NCBI GenBank assembly: GCA_964017145.1
Contig: OZ024841.1
Location: forward strand, 3,968,001-4,032,000
Source: Agrocybe praecox
Taxonomy: Eukaryota; Basidiomycota; Agaricomycetes; Agaricales; Agrocybaceae
Length of the DNA stretch: 64,000 bases
Reading direction: 5' to 3'
A program made the translations under genes and the position numbers. Numbering within the stretch: position 1 is the first letter of the stretch; each line of letters opens with the position of its first letter. Under the pieces are notes generated by a model. It worked only from the letters and a program-made list of their open reading frames with translations. It was not told the origin of the DNA and ran no database searches. Below are positions 22,915 through 33,482 of this stretch, one piece after another.

Positions 22915-24648
22915 ATGTTCTTCCAATTTCTGAAGGACCATTTCACTGGCCTTTGCAATATCGCCAAACCCGCCTTTGCTATCCTCAACGAACGTCTGAA
23001 CGTTACTGCTGGAGGAGGCAACAAGATTTCCACCCCGCCTTTGGTAGCCCTCATAGAACGTCATGGACGTTTCGAAACCGCTGTACTTTGTGCAGTGGTG
23101 GAGAACGTGGCGTGCCTCACCCTCCTCCACAAATACGGCCTCCACGGTGCGGTTCAACATACCCTACCGATCCTAGGATTTCGCGCCCAGGAGACGTTCG
23201 TCGTGGCATATGTCTTCATCGTCAACTACTTTTTCTTCCTTTTCGCGCGGGTTGTCGACCATCTGAAGCACACCGCTATTGGGATGGTCGTCTTCAAGCT
23301 CAAGAACCCTACCCTGAAACTCGCGTCCATTGTGCATTGGATCCTTCGCATACTCTTTGGCGAAGAGTACTTCCTTTCGAGCACCAGCTATACCAAGGAC
23401 TTGGTTGTTCGTTCTGCCGACCACATCAAAGGCGAGGTCATCAAAAGGGTGTATCTACCCTGCAGGGACAGAGTCAAATGCATACAGAATTCCTCCGCCA
23501 TCTTCGCGTTTTTCTGCAGCAGGGTGTTCGAGATCGCTGTCTTCATCACTCTCGGGATCTCCGTCGTATTCGCGTTCCTGTCCATCTACGCTCTGGAGGA
23601 ACACTCCCTCGTCGTTTCTATCAGCGAGGAGTATGCCTTCGTCAATGGCGAATTGAGCGGTGCGGATACCACGGTTACGCCTGCAGAGGGCGATGATAGC
23701 GGCCTCCTGAAGATCATGTGGGCTGACGACGTTGGGGCCCTCGATGACGAACGTTGGGACGACACAGCCAACGGAAACCTTGTTGAAGAAGAGGTGGAGG
23801 AGTGGACTTTGCAGGAGAGTGGCTTAGGGTATGGAGGTGTGAAGGAAGACGAGGAGGCAGAGGAAGGGGAGGCGGTCGAGGAGGAGGGGAGTCCTGAGAA
23901 AGAGGATCAGGACACTGTGGAGGATGTAGTCCGAGATGAAGAGGCGGTTGGCGAAACGGATTCCATCTTTGGCGCCGAACACATTTCAATGGGCTTTGGC
24001 GACAATTTACTGGACGTGGACATCAACGAAGTCCTTTATTCCTCGGACGATATCCCTGAGGAGGACCATTTCGCCTCTGCCAGCGAGACGGACATCCCAC
24101 GCAACGCTATGTCGACTAGTATCAGCACCCTCAGCATCGTCAGCTCCACAATCGAAGAGGGAAATGCAGGTCTAATTACGCTAATCGAGACCCCTTTTGT
24201 CGTGATCAGAATCTCTCGCAGCATCAGTGCCTCGTCGAGTTTCATTGCCGACCATCCTGAACTCTTTAGCCTGGAGGTAACGGCAGACGACAAGCAATAT
24301 GTGGAGGAAGAAGATGTCGTTGAAGAATATTACGAGGTGGTGGTGCAGGAGGAGGAAAGCACTGAAGGGGATGGAGCATCAGAGGAGTGTGGTGAGGACG
24401 TCAATGGAAGAGAGGATGAAGGGGTCGAAGATGATATCACTGGAGTTCGTGGCACGAATCCTTACATCCATCTGATGTCGCCTGCAGACGAGAACGGCGA
24501 GCCTGCAGTTGACGACGTATTTAGAATCTTCCAGGAGGCTACTACAGGACCGGCGATGCATGACAGCCAAAGCTTCGGCCCATTTGTGGGATCTTGCGGG
24601 ATATGCGACGTCGAGGATGCTGGTGATGTGATGACGAACGGAGGCTGA
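22915..24648 (+). CDS. Hypothetical membrane protein with long acidic C-terminal region
   Basis: A single exon of 577 residues from the ATG at 22915 (MFFQFLKDHF). The frame is open farther upstream, but that part is unlike protein and the ATG context ACAACCATG is good. Hydrophobic segments at about residues 94-114 (FVVAYVFIVNYFFFLFARVV) and 203-226 (ending in VVFAFLSIYAL) look like membrane spans. After about residue 230 the protein is strongly acidic with Glu/Asp runs and Ser-rich patches. No known domain. A role at a membrane with a disordered acidic tail is inference only. Confidence 0.7.
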   Translation: MFFQFLKDHFTGLCNIAKPAFAILNERLNVTAGGGNKISTPPLVALIERHGRFETAVLCAVVENVACLTLLHKYGLHGAVQHTLPILGFRAQETFVVAYVFIVNYFFFLFARVVDHLKHTAIGMVVFKLKNPTLKLASIVHWILRILFGEEYFLSSTSYTKDLVVRSADHIKGEVIKRVYLPCRDRVKCIQNSSAIFAFFCSRVFEIAVFITLGISVVFAFLSIYALEEHSLVVSISEEYAFVNGELSGADTTVTPAEGDDSGLLKIMWADDVGALDDERWDDTANGNLVEEEVEEWTLQESGLGYGGVKEDEEAEEGEAVEEEGSPEKEDQDTVEDVVRDEEAVGETDSIFGAEHISMGFGDNLLDVDINEVLYSSDDIPEEDHFASASETDIPRNAMSTSISTLSIVSSTIEEGNAGLITLIETPFVVIRISRSISASSSFIADHPELFSLEVTADDKQYVEEEDVVEEYYEVVVQEEESTEGDGASEECGEDVNGREDEGVEDDITGVRGTNPYIHLMSPADENGEPAVDDVFRIFQEATTGPAMHDSQSFGPFVGSCGICDVEDAGDVMTNGG

Positions 24649-24911
24649 AAGCATTGTCGGGTACATTGGTACGAACATGATTCATTTTGTTTCGCCCAAA
24701 TTTTCTGACTGGGTTTGTTTAATAGACCCATTCTTTCGCCCGTTCAGTTGAACTTGAGTCGGTCAGTGGCTGGCACTTCCCTTTGGTCCTCTGGTATTTA
24801 TTGTTTTACTTTCAGGCAGTCGAGTTCGAAGTTAACTTCCCTGTTCCAGAGAGTACACTTGTTGGAGTGGGTGTGTGTGTGTTCTTTATCTTACCTTGCA
24901 GTTTTAGTTTC

Positions 24912-25722
24912 ATGCTAAGTGATATCCAGCTTTCGCGGGAAGGATTCATCTTCAGCGATAGCCAGGACCTCAACGATATCGAGGTAAGCAAAAATTTAAT
25001 GAATATTCCATTGGTTAAGCTCAAAGACCCGATACAGGACTTGGAAGCGGCACACCGCCGTCGTATAGGACTTGGAAAGCAGAAGAGTCAAAACGAGTAT
25101 CTCAAAGACGAAGGTGACGCTGAATATGCCGCACTCATGGGCGATTCAGAGGATGAAACAAACGTGCGAGAGGTCCGTATTATTTTTTCATATCTCATTT
25201 CAGACCTGACGTTCGACTCGATAGGTCGTAGACAAGTCGAGAGACACTCAGGGCGGTTATCACGTCCTTCCTTCTCTGGGATCGGTGGCTTGTTCTTTGG
25301 ACGAGGGACAAAGAAAGCATGCCACCTACGACGCGGAGGTTGGCAAGGAAATGAAGTTTCACGAGGTAAGTTTCATTCATTTCAATCATCGTTTTGGCAC
25401 AATTCTAATTCGTCGGGTTATATACAGACGCTACCGAAGCTTTGCTCGCACTCCAAGTCCTTTTCTCTCGATGGTATGCGGTCGTTATCGTTCAAGGACC
25501 AGGTAAGTACTCTGTTCCCAATATCCTGCCATTCTATCCAAAAAAAAAATTTCATAGAACTCTGTTCTGGCATCCCCCTTATTCTCGCTCCGTCTTTTTC
25601 CCGGTCGAAGATTTCCAGCTCAGTCTGCCCGTCCTGTACCACAGGGCACTCGAAAAACCAGACACTTGAGTTTAACGGGCATATCACACACCGACCGCTT
25701 GAATACACTGACTTCCAATTGA
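24912..25722 (+). CDS. Hypothetical protein, four exons
   Basis: Model join(24912..25172,25225..25365,25428..25502,25558..25722), 213 residues. All introns are phase 0 with GT..AG ends (GTCCGT, GTAAGT and GTAAGT donors). The N-terminal half is charged and helical, containing LKDPIQDLEAAHRRRIGLG and an acidic GDSEDETNV. The C-terminal part is Ser/Arg-rich. No domain recognised. The start could lie upstream, because the frame is open to about 24783 and two CAG acceptors (about 24817 and 24901) precede it. Confidence 0.5.
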
Positions 25723-26520
25723 GTTCTACCTCCTTGTGGTCATTCCCATTCCACTCTTTTTTTCCTGACACAATCAACTACTCCAGCACATCCTATCCAA
25801 CTACCTAAAACACCCTAAAAAAACATAAAATGGGGCACCTTACAACAAGCACGAAAAATGCAAAAACCGGAGTTCATTAACGGAAGCACTGAGTGGGAGA
25901 TGAAGACGAGAACAACCACTGCTCGAAATTAGAATCGAGGTCAATATGTTTGCGAGCTCAGCTCCGACTGACTCGTCTTTCTCGATGTATGTAGTTCTGC
26001 TCGTTTTCCACCTTCCCTTTCTGTTATCCCTGCGAGCGACCTTCAAAATTTCTCCTCTTTTGGTTGGCCCTTACGCCACCAGCATTGCTCAATTGCAGTA
26101 AGTTTTTCTTCCGTTATAAGACGTGGCTAAAATTGACTTTTTATCTAGATAGTTCCTCAAGTTGCAACCATCGAGATTGAAGATATTAGAAGTACAACTA
26201 CCTAGGTACCTAACACTACTACTCGTGAAAGTTGTATATTACCCAAGATATATATCGTCGTCGTCCGCCCCTACAAAGCGAATCCACTCTTCGGGTACTT
26301 CTCGTGCGTTTAGAAGGATTCTGGAGGAGTTCCAAAGTGCCATAGCGGATAAATATCCTTGGAAGGCCACCAAGGGATGCATGTCGCATACTTGCTTGGT
26401 CTGGTTTGAGACTACGAAAAATGCGCAGAAACCGTTCCTGAGAAGTTGTCAGAAGTTTGACTATTTCCACGCGATCGCTGCGACGGTATAGTTTGTGCGC
26501 ATCGAACAGTGTTTTTGTGT
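25723..26520. other. Intergenic between convergent genes
   Basis: About 800 bases. A 109-codon plus-strand frame (26162-26491) and its antisense show no family features. Nothing else seen. Confidence 0.35.
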
Positions 26521-27653
26521 TCAAATATGCGAAAGCCTCGACGTCTGTTTGTATGAGGTCAAAAACCTATCATGACTCCGTTCAATAATAAAGATAAGCT
26601 TACACATATATGGAATCGTTGCCACAATTTTTTCACTAAACACCCGATAAAAAAAGGCGCATATCGCTAGTTTCTCCACCGTCGTTCCAGAAACAATCGA
26701 GTTCTCAACTTGCTGTTCGAAGTTTTCCCGCGGAAGACTATTAAGTACAGCCTTAAAGTCTTCAGGTTCCTTCAGATCTTCTATTACGTCTACGACAGCC
26801 TTTAACATGGATGAAGAAAACTGCTTCATGAGCATCCAGTTTTGTATGGTCTTCCTGGTCATGAACATGGCTGCATCTGGTACAGCAAAGTGCTCGGAAA
26901 TTGCGTCGGCGTCTATGTCCACGTTTTTCTTCCATTCAGCACGCTTCATTCGTGGATATTGTCCAGATGCCGCAAGAAGGATGTCGTCTAACTTCTGATT
27001 AGGTATGAGGTCGATGTACGATGATCGAGTGGCTCCATCGAAGTGGACAAAAGTTCGGTCATCGATATCGTAAAACTTGAACCGCCCAATGGTAGTCGAT
27101 ATGACAATGCAATTTATTTGGATAGTCCCATCGTGCATTCTGATAGGTACCTCTTGGAGCGTGGCGCTTTGGAAGTACCGACCAACGAGGAACACCAGGC
27201 CATGTCTGGAAATTCGGCAGCAGCAGCAAGTCCCGCGTGTAATGACGGCTTGTAAAGGGACGTCGGTGTCGTATTCCGCTAATGATTCATTTTCTTGTCC
27301 GGGAAGTAGTCCCAACCTATACATAAGATCGAATCCACAGCTTCCCATATTTGTTCCACTGTTGCTACTATCAGGCGGTAGCTCTGAAAGAAGGAGAGAC
27401 TTGGAGAAGCGAGGAATTTTCAGTGTTTCGTTGGAAGAAGAATATCCATTGAGCGCAGCGTCTTTCTCGATAATCTTGCGAATCTCTGCACAAGTTCTTT
27501 AATTTCCAGTAGAACAGGTCAAATATATTTCGTACCAGTATCAGGTTCATTTGTGGTTGAGTGGCCTAAATAAACATTTCCGATAACATTTCCGATCCCA
27601 GTAAATTGACCTCCTCGTATTTCGAATTCCTTTGCCTGTTCAAAGAGGGCCAT
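26521..27653 (-). CDS. Hypothetical agaricomycete protein with an N-terminal FEIRGGQF motif
   Basis: Two exons, complement(join(26521..27485,27536..27653)), 360 residues. The N terminus (LFEQAKEFEIRGGQFTGIGN) is the short leader motif that I associate with large agaricomycete families, where it often precedes NACHT/P-loop or other unknown domains. Here no NTPase motif follows. The body has a CCCCRISRHG Cys cluster, a beta-rich centre (IGRFKFYDIDDRTFVHFDG) and a helical C-terminal part. The function is unknown; recognition of the leader is from memory of the family and is the only clue. Confidence 0.65.
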
Positions 27654-27888
27654 CGAGTTGTGTCGAGATAGAGCCAGTGGTCAACATGGGAATGTCCCGA
27701 GGTGAGCCTCTCTTTAAAGCTTCTCTGTGCAGTGCACATCTTATTATAATAAGTTACTATCAATGTGCAAATGATAATCATGTCCTTGGTAAGCGGGCAA
27801 GTCTTCATGAGCAAGTGTAGGATGACACACCCAAATATCGATCTGTATTTAGGACATAGCAACGTATATATGTATTAGCCTTGTCAAA

Positions 27889-29544
27889 TTAAACATGGAA
27901 CAAAATGACAGGTTCCCTTGAAACATCCATCTTATTTCCCGAATTGTGTTCTCTGGTTATAAACTTGTTGATGATTCGATTATGTTTTTTTTTATCATTC
28001 AGACCAAGGACCTCCTCCGCCAAACCCCTTTGCAAAGCATGGAAGTCGTCCGGGTTCATTGTCTCTGCTAATCCTTGGACCCAGGTCGTACCATCAGGAA
28101 TATTAACCTGCAGCCCAGATGATGTATCAGCCAACTAGCCAACAGTACGTCTATCATGATAACTGAGGACAGAAGATGAGTACGACTTACGAAAGGATAA
28201 TCAATCGAGAACATGATCCTATCCAACCCAATCTGTCCAATATGGAAATTGAGGAGGTCAGTAGCGAAGTTGCCGGACGTGGTCTCAAACAAGTTGGTGT
28301 GAAAGTAAGTAGTAACATTTTGCTTCATTGGCATTCCATTCGCAAGTTGACGGAGGAGTTCTATATATAATTTGGTTGGCAAAAGCGGACGGAGGAGAAG
28401 AGGAACAGAGATGTACGAGTGTCAATACGATTCAAATCCGACGGGATACGTTCTCCCAGATGGCCAACAATGACCTTCAATTTCGGAAAGCGGCTATGTA
28501 TTGCATATAAATCGACAAGAATAGCCGAGAAAAGATTTAAAGCACTTACTCGAAAACACCATTTACGCATAACCTATGAATATTTATGATTGTCAGCAAC
28601 ACGGGCACGGACAAATGCAGCTACGTACCCCAGGATATGAGTGGAAAGCCCAACAGCAAATTCCTGGGCTGGGCCTTTCAGGAAGGTTGCATGCGCATAC
28701 GTCAAATTCAAAATAACAGGAATGTCGGTTCTGGGATGGAAATAGATCGGAACGTTGAGGTCGCTGACTTTCTGCCAGAAAATATCATATGCAGGTTGAT
28801 CGTAATAAAGAAGAGTCTCTGTGTACATGGTTAGTGCTCTCGTGGGTGTATGACTCGAAAAAAATGACACACGTCCATCAGATCCAGATTGCTGATAATC
28901 GTTCAACATAGCACCTAGGAAGCCGAGCTCTGTTACCGTCCTTTCCAATTCCATAGCAGCAACAGTGGCGTTGTGCATTGGCAGCGTAGCGAACCCGCCG
29001 AACCTCAGAGTGTTGTTAGAGATCGAGCTTGCGAGGATGTTATTAACGTTCACCGCCATCTGCAGGGCCTGGTCTGGGTCAGCAATCCCTTGAGCACAGG
29101 GTTGGGCGCAGGAAAGCACCATCTATATTATATCCTTATATTTGAGCGTACGTTGAAGGAATGAGAAGGGAATCAACTGACATAATCGACATTGTTTGCA
29201 TCCATCCCTGCCAAACGCTGGTTGTGGATGTCGAGAAGGTTTGCTCTGAGCTCGGCATTTGTACCGCCTGTAGATTATCGTGCATTAGTATCGAAGAAAC
29301 TAAAGCAGAAATCACATGCACCCAGGGCGGCTACGCCAGCACTATGAGAGACAACAGGGCTCAGTGTGGAAAATACGAAGTTCAAAGAGGTTAGATTTTA
29401 CGGTGCGGCTGTTGCTACAAGCTCTGGGATTGTCCAGGCTTCTTCGAAAGTAATCGATCCTCCAGTATTTTGGATTTGTCTTGCGAGAACTGACCCTATG
29501 ACTGGCGCGATGCACACCAAGAGAGATTGGAAGGACACCAGCAT
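27889..29544 (-). CDS. Secreted amidohydrolase-2 family protein (decarboxylase-type), copy B
   Basis: Nine exons, complement(join(27889..28107,28191..28360,28417..28493,28550..28573,28629..28818,28873..29122,29182..29267,29322..29359,29402..29544)), 398 residues. Residues 1-21 look like a signal peptide. The ACMSD / o-pyrocatechuate and gamma-resorcylate decarboxylase fold is indicated by the N-terminal FEEAW, NLLDIHNQRLAGMDAN, an FHPR histidine, the GHLGER histidine and the SIDYPF aspartate, which are candidate metal and catalytic residues. The substrate is unknown but is probably an aromatic acid. The C terminus runs about 35 residues past the end of copy C, apparently through stop-codon loss. 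A TATA box lies 43 bases upstream of the ATG. Confidence 0.88.
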
Positions 29545-29586
29545 CTTGGAAGAAATTTGCTGCGGATATAGAGACATTCATGTTTT

Positions 29587-29594
29587 CTTTTATA
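29587..29594 (-). promoter_or_regulatory. TATA box of amidohydrolase copy B
   Basis: TATAAAAG on the minus strand, 43 bases upstream of the ATG, the same spacing as in copy C. Confidence 0.55.
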
Positions 29595-29689
29595 TTTCCC
29601 GTGGCCGTGGAATGAACCAACTTCCAGAAATATCTGACCCGTTGATGTAGATTTTGTTGTCACCTAGAAAATAACCAGGGGTGAGTATA

Positions 29690-30313
29690 CCATTCATACA
29701 AGACGGATAGCGGTATCCCACGCGTTATGGTAGTGAACACAAATATAGAGCGGCATCGACGAACGCATGACTTTTTGAAGTCTCCTGCCCAATGATATGT
29801 CGAAAGAAAAAATAGAAAAAAAGAATGTCTTGACTATAGAGGCGATAGTATCCCGGATGTCTGGGTGTTTGAACGACTTCAAGACATCAGGGTGTACTTT
29901 GATGCAGCAAATTGCTTGAAATGATCCCTCAGCTACTAATTCCGGATCGTCCGAAGCTGCGGAGACAATGGGTATTTGTGAGGTGCTTCGAAGTTCTAAG
30001 TTCGTGGCAGAGCGCAGAAAATAATCAAGTGCGAGCGCCCTTTGTCCTGCAAGAAGTAGGTCAGGTTTGAACATCAATCAGGCAGAAAAGACGCACCTTG
30101 GCCACAAATGACATATTTGTTTAATCTTGTGCTCTCGAGTGCTTCATGGTCTGACTGTCGTATCTTGGCAATGTTTACAACAGACGGTCTGGGTTGAGAA
30201 TAATGAAGAGTATCTTTTCGTGTATGCTTCATAAAGCCATTTGTGAACAACACAAAATGAAGTGCCCTGCATGTTGGGTCATCAAAAAGGCGTACACAGA
30301 AAGGGACGAACAT
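29690..30313 (-). CDS. Hypothetical protein upstream of amidohydrolase B (incomplete model)
   Basis: Two coding-like exons can be joined in phase: one ending near 30097 (EALESTRLNKYVICGQG) and one starting at 30048 after a GTGCGT..TTGCAG intron, with EGSFQAICCIKVHPDVLKSF downstream. The 5' and 3' ends are unclear. A related but shorter sequence lies at 32510-32760, upstream of amidohydrolase C, so this unit was apparently duplicated together with the amidohydrolase. I do not recognise the family. Confidence 0.35.
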
Positions 30314-30810
30314 CAGTCATAAATAGAGGCATTTATTGGAAGCATCTAGGCTCTTGATGGTTTCTCAGACTCTCATTGAGAATGTGTTGAGCAACGACTA
30401 TGACTCTGTGCACGGCTGTGGGCTATCTAAGGCACAATTAAATGCTTTTCGTTTTTTTTTTTTGTTTATTGAGAAAAATCACGCACTTGAATCGAGAGTC
30501 TTGGTTGACAACTATTTGAGCGTCCAGATTCGAGTCTATAAGGAGAACATAACAGAATTTAGAAGTCTAATATGACAGATGTATTCCACATACGACATCA
30601 GGTGCAACCGACTAGGCACATGAGACGTGCTTCCTGTGAATTAAAACTACCCATTTTGAGATATCGATATCGAGCAACTTCATGACATGAAAACAAAAAA
30701 AAATCTTATTGCTGACAGATCTGCTTGACATGAATTAGTATTCTTCAGACCACTGTTGTACTGCATTTCCGGAACTGTAAAACTCGTCGTTTCCTCATTT
30801 TTTCCCTTCA
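30314..30810. other. Intergenic, AT-rich
   Basis: About 500 bases. Short frames and poly-A/T tracts only; includes the 3' flank of amidohydrolase C. Confidence 0.3.
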
Positions 30811-32379
30811 TTAATCGAGACGAAGGATCTTCGCCGCCAAACCTCTTTGTAAAGCGTTGAAGTCATTCGGACTCATCGTCTTTGCCAATCCTTGCACCCA
30901 TGAGGTACCGGCTGGAATATTAACCTGCAACGAGCCCAGATCACGTATCAGTCAACAAAGAAGAGTATTTTCATCCATCACGATGACAGATGTGAGAAGA
31001 TATGATGATGCATGTGACGTACGAATGGATAGTCAATTGAGAACATAATCCTATCCAGACCAATCTGTCCGATATGAAAATTGAGAAGGTCAGTCGCAAA
31101 GTTGCCTGAGGTGGTCTCAAACAAATTGGTGTGGAAGTAAGTCGTGATGTTTTGTTCCATCGGTATCCCGTTTGGAATTTGGCGGAGAAGCTCTATAAAG
31201 CATTTGTGGGTCAATTGAGGCAGACAATTGTGACAGCAAAACAGATAAAACATACGATTATCGATGCGGTTTAAGTCTGATGATATGCGTTCTCCGAGAT
31301 GGCCCATTATGATTTTCAATTTTGGGAAACGACTAAGCATTGAACGCAAATCAGTCAAGATAAGGCAAACGAAAAGGAAACTCACTCAAAAACACCATTA
31401 ACACACAGCCTAAAATTGGTGATAATCGTAAGCATAGACGTATAAAGCAAACGAATAGGCAGACGTACCCGAGGATGTGAGTGGAAAGTTCAGCGGCGAA
31501 TTCTTGAGCTGGACCTTCTAAGAAGGGCGCATGTGCATATGACAAATTCAATATGACAGGAACGCTGGTTCTGGGGTGAAAGTAGACCGGAACGTCGAGG
31601 TCGCTGACTTTTTGCCAAAAGACATCATATGCAGGCTGATCGTAATAAAGAAGAGTTTCTGTAGGAATTGTCAAGTAAGCCTTTTTTGCCTGCTTTGTAG
31701 CTGCAAAGAAAACCCCAAAGACTTACGCCCATCAGGTCCGGATTGCTGATAGTCGTTCAGAAGGGCACCTAGGAAGCCGAGTTTCGTTACAGCCCTTTCC
31801 AACTCCACAGCAGCGACAGTGGCGTTGTGCATCGCGAGCGTGGCGAACCCGCCAAATCGCTCAGTGTTGTTGGAGATTGAAGCCGCTAGAATATTATTAA
31901 TGTCCACTGCCAGTCGTTGTGCCTGCTCTGGATCAGCAATTGCTTGAACACAAGGCTGGGCGCATGAAAGGACCATCTATGTTATCATGTGAGCATATGG
32001 TTTAGGACTCAGAAAATAATCAACCAACATAGTCAACGTGGTTCGCATTCATCCCAGCTAGACGCTGGTTATGAATGTCGAGAAGGTTTGCCCTGAGCTC
32101 AGTGTTCGTGCCATCTGTAGTGCAGGATAAGTCAATCAAGAAAATTTTGAGAAACAATTGCACGCACTGAGAGCAGCTATACCGATGCTATGAGAAACGA
32201 GAGGCCTCAGCATTGAGATGCATAATGAGAAAGGTTGGACGTTACGGTGCGGCTGCAGCTACAAGCTCAGGGATTGTCCATGCTTCTTCCAAAGCAATCG
32301 ACCCCCCGGTGTTTTGAATACGTCGCGCGTAAACGGAACCTGCGAACACCGCAGTGCACAAGTAGAAGACCAACATCAT
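30811..32379 (-). CDS. Secreted amidohydrolase-2 family protein (decarboxylase-type), copy C
   Basis: Nine exons, complement(join(30811..30924,31023..31192,31256..31332,31386..31409,31469..31658,31727..31976,32029..32114,32168..32205,32246..32379)), 360 residues; every phase closes. An N-terminal signal peptide is visible. The ACMSD-type decarboxylase/hydrolase motifs are LEEAW, NLLDIHNQRLAGMNAN, YFHPR, MGHLGER and FSIDYPF, in the order expected for a metal-dependent TIM barrel. It is the best preserved of three paralogues; exon lengths 2-8 are identical to copy B. Secretion is unusual for the characterised decarboxylases, so the substrate may be an extracellular phenolic. That is inference. 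Confidence 0.9.
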
Positions 32380-32420
32380 CAAATGGGTTCAGTGAGGACC
32401 TCGAGAGGCTCATGCCCGCT

Positions 32421-32428
32421 CTTTTATA
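32421..32428 (-). promoter_or_regulatory. TATA box of amidohydrolase copy C
   Basis: TATAAAAG on the minus strand, 42 bases upstream of the first ATG; matches copy B in sequence and spacing. Confidence 0.55.
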
Positions 32429-32509
32429 CCTTTCATAAAACGAACCGACGTTCTGGAATGTCTGTCAGGTTGGTCAAGCAGCTAGAAGATAACTAGGGGT
32501 GAGTACAAT

Positions 32510-32973
32510 ACAGAGCACGGCATCCCACACGAGATAGACAAATATAGGGCGGCATCGACGATGAACGTATGGTCCCTTCAACTTGGACCCAATAGGATAC
32601 CAGAAAAATAGAAAAAAAGGGCGAACTTGGTGAATATAGAAACAGTATTCGGGACGCTTGGGTGTTTGAGGGCTTTCAGGGCACCATAGGTATATTTCGG
32701 TGCGTAAAGAGTTCCATTGGAAAAGTATCCCGGTGTCGCGTTACCCCAACCTGCGGGCAATGCATACTGACAAGCTCATGATAGGTCCTAGAGGGAAAAA
32801 CAAAGGGTGAGCTTATGGGCGTACATTTCATAGGTCATCACTCTGTCACCTCGGAACATTGAAATGGCAAGTAAGACCCACCTTGCCGAAAAAACAGGTC
32901 CATTGAGCGTCTCCCGAATTGATTGCCATATTTCCAGAATGTCTATGGCTAACGTGCACACTTTTTGTCCCAA
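32510..32973 (-). pseudogene. Relict of the unknown gene found upstream of amidohydrolase B
   Basis: Nucleotide similarity to 29700-29960 (e.g. GGCATCCCAC, AGCGGCATCGACGA-like and GTCTGGGTGTTTGA-like stretches). A short frame with GALKALKHPSVPNTV parallels DVLKSFKHPDIRDTI in the other copy. Frames are short and not obviously joinable, so this copy looks decayed. Confidence 0.4.
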
Positions 32974-33482
32974 GGCGCGATGGATTGTTTGGATTCGGCT
33001 GATTTTCGGGGGCGTGCATTTCCAAGCGTACGCGATATGCCTGATGCCTTGCTGAGACCCGGTTTCTTGTTTGATAAATTTATGACATTGAGAAGCCTTG
33101 AGTTTTAAGCTTCATGATTTCCGCCGAATTTGACTTGGATTCCGAGAAAGCTTTGAAGCACGTATCGAAAATATATTTGAAGCCTTGAAACGCTCTCGAT
33201 GCAGATAACGGTAAGAAATGAAGGGATGAATCGTGAGAAATTCCTATTCTTGGTTCATACATACGCGTGCGCCGTGCCACGCCGTGCGAGGATGTCACAA
33301 AATGAGCCCGCCGCCTTTTCCTTTTATCTTTGTCTGCCTGATAACTCGCGAGTCGCGACATTAGAGAAAATTTGAGCGAGTCAAAATTTCTTAACTTTGT
33401 CGATTTCTTCAATCTGACATAAAATCAATATTAGGACGCGCCACATTGCCGCTTGAGATACTTTCGTTTCATTACCACTACC
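32974..33482. other. Intergenic / RTT106 upstream region
   Basis: About 500 bases before the RTT106-like ATG. A 110-codon minus-strand frame has no recognisable features. The region presumably contains the RTT106 promoter. Confidence 0.35.

Noticed and set aside
22953..23696. 247-codon plus-strand frame in a second phase
   Set aside because: Arg/His-rich frame-shifted reading of the gene at 22915-24648.
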